From assembly GCA_963971575.1 (NCBI GenBank), contig OZ020616.1:20627713-20691712 (forward strand): a DNA stretch of 64,000 bases, in the 5' to 3' direction. Both the position numbers and the translations under genes were made by a program. Source of the DNA: Liopterus haemorrhoidalis (taxonomy: Eukaryota; Arthropoda; Insecta; Coleoptera; Dytiscidae). The number at the start of each line of letters is the position of its first letter. Position 1 is the first letter of the stretch. The notes beneath the pieces were generated by a model, which saw only the letters and a program-made list of their open reading frames with translations, searched no databases and was not told the origin of the DNA. Below, piece after piece: positions 58,066 through 64,000 of the stretch.

Positions 58066-60090
58066 TAGGAATGACGTAAGGTACCCGCTACCCGAGCAGT
58101 TAAAATTCTATCTGGTTCCGATTTTGATTACCCGTTACACGTTAAGTATTAACGGGTAGTGGATAATTGTTAGGTAATCGTAAGGTATTTTTAATATTTC
58201 AGATTATCAATAGGCGCTTTCCTTTTACCAGTTTACTTAAGTAATTTAAGCTAAGCTAAGTTAATCTAAGTTGTAAGAGCGTTTCATTTATAAGGCTACA
58301 ACTAAAATAAACTAAGTTTTTTCCTCCCCCCTTTCCTTTGCTAAGACAAAACTTGCGTGTGTTTAGGCGCCAAGTAGAACTAAAAATTGTTGTTTAAGGT
58401 TATGTACGGCGTAGAGTTTTATGGTTTCTTTGTTGTGTAAAATTAATAGTGTAAAAAAAATGTCATATAATATAGTAATACAGTAGTAGTCATATAATAC
58501 ATAATTATAATAAGCAAATAAGCATATAATATATAATTATAATAAGCAAAATTAGGTTATGTCGTCAAGTACAGTCGTGGATAAAAACGATTCCACCGAA
58601 TGCGTTCCTTTTACGTTGCTTAGAATTACTTAGGTTAGCTAAGCGATTTGACTAACTTCTTAGCTTAGCAAAGCATTTTAACTTGTAAAAAGAAAGCAGC
58701 TCATAAGTATTTTGTTGTAAAAAAAAAATTCCATTCTTTCTCATGATTGGGACAATTAAAATATGGAAGCGAGCAGCAGGTGTCCCTTTAGCTCACTTCC
58801 CTGTTTAATTCACGAGTAGCGGGTAATTAATGAGTAGTGGTAAAATGACCGGGTAATGGTATGGGCAGAGCTGGGACTTACTTCAAGTAAAATACTTGAA
58901 AAAGTAGTTCAAGTATTTTTAAGTACTTCAAGTACTTTACTTCAAGTACTTTTTAAATTTGGCAATTGTACTTGGTACTGCAAGTACTTCTATAGAAATA
59001 CTTACTTGATACTTGTTTTCGAAAATAAGTAGTACTTCAAGTAGTTCAAAGTACTTGAAGTATTAGAAAGTACTTGCAGTAGGTGAAAGTACTTGAAGTA
59101 ATTGAAAGTACTTGAAGTAGTTTAAATACTTGCAGTAGTTTCGTAGCAGTTTTTACGCAGTACTTTTAATTATTTTCAGAATTTTAACGGCACAAGACTG
59201 AACAAGTTCTTTAATGTGTAAATGATAATAGTTGGTTAAAGTCTTAGTGTCTTAGTACTTAATGAATTGAATTTATAATTTCCATAAATTTCAATTACTT
59301 ACATTTGTTTAAATCAATAAAACGAAAAATACGTCTATGTAGTCACCGTTTCAATAACGGGAACGGGAGTTCCGTATTAGTTTGAGGTAGGTCCAGCGTT
59401 TTGTCAACTATGTGCAGTGGTAAGTTACACCACAACGATATAAATTTATTATAAAAATAATGTTATAATCCGTCTCAATTTGTAATACGAAACTAGATCT
59501 GGTTACTTTGGTGACTGTTGTGGTGTAAACAGACTTTGGCGTATCCGTGTGAACCAATGCTATGATAGTATTATAAATGTTTTGTCAAAATACAACATAA
59601 AAAATGAACTTTTCCTGTTAGTTACGTATTACAAAATGAGACAGATAATATTATTATTATTTTCCATCCTTTCTTTTTGTCTCACGATATCCGTGGTCAA
59701 CTCTGCCTAACATGTCTTCTGACAATAAGTTAGTATAATATTAGCGGGTAAGTATAGTATTACTATTATTATTATTATTATTGTACTACATATTTTATAT
59801 TTTTTTAGTACTTGAAGTACTTTGTAGTACTTGAAGTATTTTTTAGTACTTTAAGTATTTTGTAGTACTTGAAGTACTTTTTCCGGTACTTGAAGTACAT
59901 ACTTCAAGTACTTTTCATAAATACTTGTTACTTCAAGTACTTTAAATTTTTTACCAGTACTTGTACTTGCAAAAGAAAGTACTAGGTGCAGTACTTGATA
60001 CTTGGTACTTCAAGTACTTTTCATCAGTACTTGGCCCAGCTCTGGGTATGGGTACCCGGTTCCCGAAACTTTTAGTTCTCGTCATTCCTA
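58066..60090. mobile_element. hAT-type element inserted in the 3' UTR of zinc-finger exon 2
   Basis: Ends TAGGAATGACG and CGTCATTCCTA. Flanks CTTCAGAC and ATTCAGAC match at 7 of 8 bases. The ends carry acccgttac / gggtacccg words. Contains a nested hAT MITE (58866-60044). Its right flank is only 18 bases from the stop codon at 60117. Confidence 0.88.
58866..60044. mobile_element. AAGTACTT word-array hAT MITE, nested
   Basis: Ends CAGAGCTGGGACTTACTT and TACTTGGCCCAGCTCTG. Perfect GGTATGGG flanks (58858-58865, 60045-60052). Dozens of acttcaagtactt / aagtacttgaagt words in both orientations. A GTCTCA-family MITE (about 59463-59655) sits in the centre. Confidence 0.93.
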
Positions 60091-60116
60091 ATTCAGACGG
60101 CTATTTCTTTAACTAA

Positions 60117-60361
60117 TTAAAGAACGTCTTGAGTTGTGTTATTTAAATTTGTATAGTTAGGAAAGTCGTTCATTTCATTTTTATGTTTTCTTCGCATATG
60201 TTTTTTTAAATCCCATTTTCTACTAAGCACACTCTGACAGATCGGACAAATGGTGTCGCCACTGTGCGTTGGTAAATGTAATTTTAAACTTATTTGATGA
60301 CTAAAAACTTTTTGACATTGCGGACATGGGTGCGATTTCCTATGAAATGAATCCTCAAAAT
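60117..60361 (-). CDS. C2H2 zinc-finger 3'-terminal exon, variant 2
   Basis: The acceptor TATTTAG at 60362 leaves two bases before the first full codon (phase 1, the same as variant 1). It encodes about 80 residues: F-E-D-S-F-H-R-K-S, first finger C-P-Q-C-Q-K-V-F-S-H-Q-I-S-L-K-L-H-L-P-T-H, second finger C-P-I-C-Q-S-V-L-S-R-K-W-D-L-K-K-H-M-R-R-K-H, then a polar tail to TAA at 60117. The finger spacing equals variant 1 and the L-K-L-H-L-P-T-H-S-G stretch is identical, so they are duplicated exons. Likely an alternative last exon that changes DNA-binding specificity. What lies upstream to the right is not recognisable as the common part. Confidence 0.82.
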
Positions 60362-60438
60362 CTAAATACAAATAAAAACAAATAAATATATAAATCAAAT
60401 TTTTTGGAAGGTTAAAATAAGGTGACCAGATGTTAGAA

Positions 60439-60694
60439 CAGCGGTGGGCAAACTACGGCCCTTGATAGTGTTACAGGCGGCCCTCCATGAATTATTATAT
60501 TAATAATGGTACAAGTGAATTTTTCGGGCCCTGGGCAAGATTTGGGTCCCCCTAAACACTATAAAACACAAGGGTGTCCTAACAAAAAAAAATCCTCACT
60601 TAAAAAAAAAAAATAGGTAAAAATAGTGCGGCCCTTTTAGTTATATTATTTGAGCAAACTGGTCCTTTTCAAAAAAAAAGCTTGCCCAGCGTTG
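60439..60694. mobile_element. Short hAT-type MITE
   Basis: Ends CAGCGGTGGGCAAACTACGG and GCTTGCCCAGCGTTG. Flanks TGTTAGAA and CGTTAGAA match at 7 of 8 bases. Contains poly-A / tcctcact minisatellite remnants. Confidence 0.82.
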
Positions 60695-61016
60695 CGTTAG
60701 AATGATCGGAAAATCCACATTTCGAATGATTTTGTTTCAAACTTGTCGAAATTTACACCTCACAGTTTTTAAAAACAAAATACCACGCGGATTATTTGAT
60801 CCCATGCAGGATAATGAAGCCGCAAGAATGAAGACATCCAAGCAATGTGTTAGGTGTACAACTTTGCTTTCGCCGTTTTCCTATAGATGGCTTTAGCGGT
60901 AAGTTGTGGTCGAAATAAATAGATCATAGACGTCATCCAATAAACTTGGGCATCTCTCAACATAACCCCATAAAAACATTAGTCGATTTGTGTCTGCATC
61001 ATAAAGTTATTCTCGA

Positions 61017-61430
61017 TTGAAAATGTCAGGTTACGAGTCAAATTCTCGTCATTTGCGGGACGTTTTAATTTGCTGCTTCAATATGAAGAAATCTGCGGCT
61101 GTGGCTCATCGAATGCTTTCAAGTACTTATGGTGAGACCGCTATTAGTGCAAGAACGTGTCGTGAGTGGTTTCAACGCTTCAAGAATGGTGATTTTCACG
61201 TCGAAGACCGGCTAGCGGTGGAAGAAAGAAGGTTTTCAAAGATGCAGATTTTTTTTTTCCTTTTATTTGTTGGCATTAACAGATTTGGCTACTAGCCAGA
61301 GATGCTGAATTGGAGGCTTTACTTGATGAAGACTCGTGTCAAATTCAAGAAGAATTGGCACGATCATTCGATGTGACTCAACAAGCAATTTCAAGACGCC
61401 TTAAAGAATTTCGGAAAAAATGATGAAACA
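61017..61430 (+). pseudogene. Mos1-like mariner transposase N-terminus
   Basis: Reads L-R-D-V-L-I-C-C-F-N-M-K-K-S-A-A, A-H-R-M-L, T-C-R-E-W-F-Q-R-F-K-N-G-D-F, the paired helix-turn-helix start of mauritiana-type mariner transposases. After a T-rich insertion and a frame change it continues D-A-E-L-E-A-L-L-D-E-D-S ... V-T-Q-Q-A-I-S-R-R-L-K-E-F and stops. The catalytic domain is absent. A possible left end ttaggtgtacaac lies near 60850. Distinct from the two other mariner types in the window. Confidence 0.82.
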
Positions 61431-61770
61431 GTGTATCCATCTATCGTTCGGTAATAAGAATAATATAGCGAGCGGGTGTTTAGAAAATATAGTACTCCCA
61501 CCACAAAACACACTACTATCACCACGTTCCAATTTTGTTTATTATACTCCCCTAACTGTTTTGTCACGTTGTTATACATTATAAAATTTAATTAATAATT
61601 ACTATAGCAATAAACTTCAGTTTTTACCGACCGTCACATATAGACAGCCATTTTAATATGCTATATATTACATGTCTAGCACATTCGTTACATAGAATAG
61701 CTGAATCTGTCAGTAATTTTTCATTTAAAGTAATTTTTCAGATGTGAATATTTTTATAATTTAAAAAACA

Positions 61771-62392
61771 TTGTTTAAAGAGTGTTGTCCATTTCTAAGT
61801 TTACCGCCCGAGCCTGTACTTACCTGGTGGGGTACATGGCTAAAAGCATGTGCGTTCTATGCCAATAATTTTGAGATCCTCAAATACTTTTTAACAAAAT
61901 TAAATGGCGATGATGCACAGAGCATTCGCACATGTCAACAAATAGCGCAAGTTCCAGATTTATTTCAAAAGTTGTATTTTATAAACATTACATTTAATTG
62001 TAACACTTCAACAACAACTCTACTAAAAAAAAAAAAAAAAAAACAATGGACCTTTAGTTGATAGTTTGTATAATTTTAACTTAGTCATATCAAATTTAAA
62101 ACAAGTATCTGGTGACTTCGGCGTTTATTTAAATAATAAAATTGATGCAGTTCTTCAGAGGAATCCAGACCTTCGTATATTAACACAGATTTATTCCGAT
62201 GACTGCCCCGATTTTTTAAAACAATATTTTAATCAATATCGAAATTACTTTTGCAGAGTCCCCGTCGTTACTTATGAAGTCGAAAGAACTTTTTCAAGAT
62301 TTAAAAATATTCATACGCCAAGCAGAAATAATTCTAATGAAAATTTAGAAAAAGTCTGCATTATAGCTTGCAATTCTGACAAATTCATATAA
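61771..62392 (+). pseudogene. hAT transposase relic with dimerisation domain
   Basis: Part one (61771-61990) shows L-P-P-E-P-V-L-T-W-W-G-T-W-L-K-A, the R/W-W-G-T-W-L block of hAT transposases, and D-D-A-Q-S-I. After an A17 run and frame break, part two (62066-62392) ends with Y-E-V-E-R-T-F-S-R-F-K-N and N-E-N-L-E-K-V-C-I-I, the C-terminal hAT dimerisation domain. Broken and lacking the N-terminal zinc finger and most of the catalytic domain. Confidence 0.8.
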
Positions 62393-64000
62393 GTTCATGC
62401 AATTACCTTTTTTTATTAAATCATATTTTCAAGTTGAAAACTATAAAGTCAATACGGTGACTATGTCTACGTCTTCACAGTTAAATTTAATTGGAATGCA
62501 AGAGATTAGACTCTTTATGAAGGTAATAAAAGTGATAAAGTATGAGTTCACGTTTCACTAGTACGGCAATGAATAAAATTTATAGTTTTTATTGAAAAAT
62601 AAAAAAAAAAAATGTGCCGCTCGCAGGCGACAGTAGGTTGCGTTCGGCGTAAGCTAATAATCTACACATGCTGCATAATTTACACAAGAAGCATTCGTCA
62701 TAAAGTTACTGTGTGCTTTGTGCTGCACGAAGATCGTACGGCATATACTGTGCAATGCAGTTTGTGTTGCACAATCGTCACAAGTTCAGATCGTGCGGCA
62801 ATCTGTGCAATAGTGTTTTTCGCGGTAAAAATACAAGTTAAAATTTCTACAAAACAATATGAGTGAAAACAATCAAGATATCATTGTTTATGCCTGCAGC
62901 ATTTGCAACATAAATAGGACAGACATGAACCTCATGATGGAACATGTAAATACACTCGAAAAGACTCAAAATTTTCTGGATACAAGCGGAAATGTACTTT
63001 AAATTGATTTGTAGTCATGTTTGGAACAGTACTATCTGCATATTCAAACACTTTTTCCAAAATTCTTCTGAATTGTCTTCCTCATCAAATAAAATTTCTT
63101 TTATATTACTTAAAAGCATCCCAAAACCTTCATGCGTCATTTATATATTATCGTACAAAACCAGTAGCACGAGATAGACTTCATGTAATCAAACACACAT
63201 AATTTATTTGTTTACAAAAAAAAAGGTTAGAATAACAAAAATAACTGCACAATCTGAACAAAGCGTTCGTCTTTGACTTTCTTGCACAGTGTGCACAGTG
63301 GTCACGTGACAAAAAACTTGCTCGACACAGAGTTAACACGGCACAGTTATGCTGAACGCACCTAGTGTAGACTTAGGCCTAGCTATGTCCTAGCTCTAAT
63401 TATAACTAAAAATTTAATCATGGTGATGAGTAAATAATTAATTTAGTTACCAGTGTGAATAACTACCTTATGAATTATGATTAACAGAACTAGATTTTCA
63501 AATTTAGTAACTTTTAACGATATAATAAAGCTTTGGATCATTTTGTGCAGCAAAATCCTACTTCAATCGTTAAAAAGTAAGCTAGTGACAACTTAAAATT
63601 AAAATTGCATTTAAACTCCATTCACAATAAATATGAGATGACGTCACACTTGGTTAATTTAAGTACCTACGTTATGATATGTTTTAATCAACATCAATCC
63701 ATAACTCAGTTAGTACATTTATTTATTTAATGTTGGTAAATTTTTCCAATGTTGTCAGTTTGTAATTGGATTGTTAAATCGTTATTTGTCAAGTTGACAT
63801 TTAAGGTACTATTACCGTCTAGAATGCTAAAAAATGGCATATATTCAACATTTTTTTTTTCACTTTCTTTACTATATATGGTTATCAATTTTTTTTTTTT
63901 AAATATAAAACAACTCTTAAAGATTACGAAAATTTTTTTTATTTTTATTTTCTATTAATTTTACATTTTGTAGAAGGCGCTCAAATTTTGTTCTTAAAAA
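62393..64000. other. Right-edge region with a MITE-like inverted pair and a short ORF
   Basis: aggttgcgttcggcgtaa (62635) and ttatgctgaacgcacct (63347-63363) form imperfect inverted ends of a 0.73-kb element. Inside, an ORF at 62861-63001 starts M-S-E-N-N-Q-D and has one C-x2-C followed by a distant His, resembling half a zinc finger. A partial GGAATAG MITE lies at 63484-63620. The last 380 bp are AT-rich with nothing recognised. Confidence 0.4.

Overview
This is AT-rich (roughly 30 to 35 % GC by eye) animal nuclear DNA, almost certainly from an insect. It has small coding exons split by canonical GT-AG introns, interstitial GGTTA (insect telomere-type) repeats, and a very dense load of insect-type DNA transposons (mariner, hAT, PIF/Harbinger, ISL2EU). 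I cannot name the order with confidence; a hemipteran-like genome is only a guess. There is no sign of bacterial, organellar or viral origin.

Five host loci are recognisable. (1) The 3' end of a Pez (PTPN14/PTPN21-type) protein tyrosine phosphatase gene on the + strand: catalytic exons 1849-2067, 7291-7800 and 11896-12024, all phase 0, with a probable upstream exon at 1-123. (2) Cyclin K on the - strand: exons 33248-32619 and 27544-26981, about 397 aa. (3) The ribosome-biogenesis factor NSA2 on the + strand (41767-42546, complete). (4) RpS27A, the ubiquitin-eS31 fusion, on the + strand (45557-45877 and 48491-48640, complete, 156 aa). (5) Two homologous C2H2 zinc-finger 3'-terminal exons on the - strand (53567-53796 and 60117-60361) that share splice phase and probably are alternative last exons of one transcription-factor gene whose shared exons lie beyond the right edge. 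Genes 2 to 4 are housekeeping (transcription-elongation cyclin, 60S assembly, ubiquitin/40S); there is no operon logic.

Most of the remainder is mobile DNA, much of it nested. 0-12 kb: Pez introns with a MADF-coding terminal-inverted-repeat element, an ISL2EU-like element with a THAP finger, foldback MITEs and a Harbinger MITE. 14.16-17.84 kb: a small Gypsy-type LTR element with identical LTRs, TATA target duplications, decayed gag/pol and a 57-bp minisatellite. 18.7-26.6 kb: a deleted mariner, hAT MITEs with 8-bp duplications, a LINE 3' end, and two nested clusters. 27.5-32.6 kb: cyclin K intron. 33.6-40.8 kb: dense nested hAT MITEs and a second ISL2EU copy with a SWIM zinc finger. 49.7-64 kb: further hAT elements, a HARBI1 fragment, a mariner with Stowaway-like ends, a 614-bp near-perfect palindrome, a Mos1-like fragment and a hAT transposase relic.

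The most interesting items are the Stowaway-like mariner, the paired zinc-finger terminal exons (one followed 18 bp after its stop by a 2-kb hAT element), the LTR element with identical LTRs but a dead interior, the palindrome carrying hammerhead-like cores, and a class of MITEs built from repeated short self-complementary words. All calls come from reading the sequence; no database search was run.
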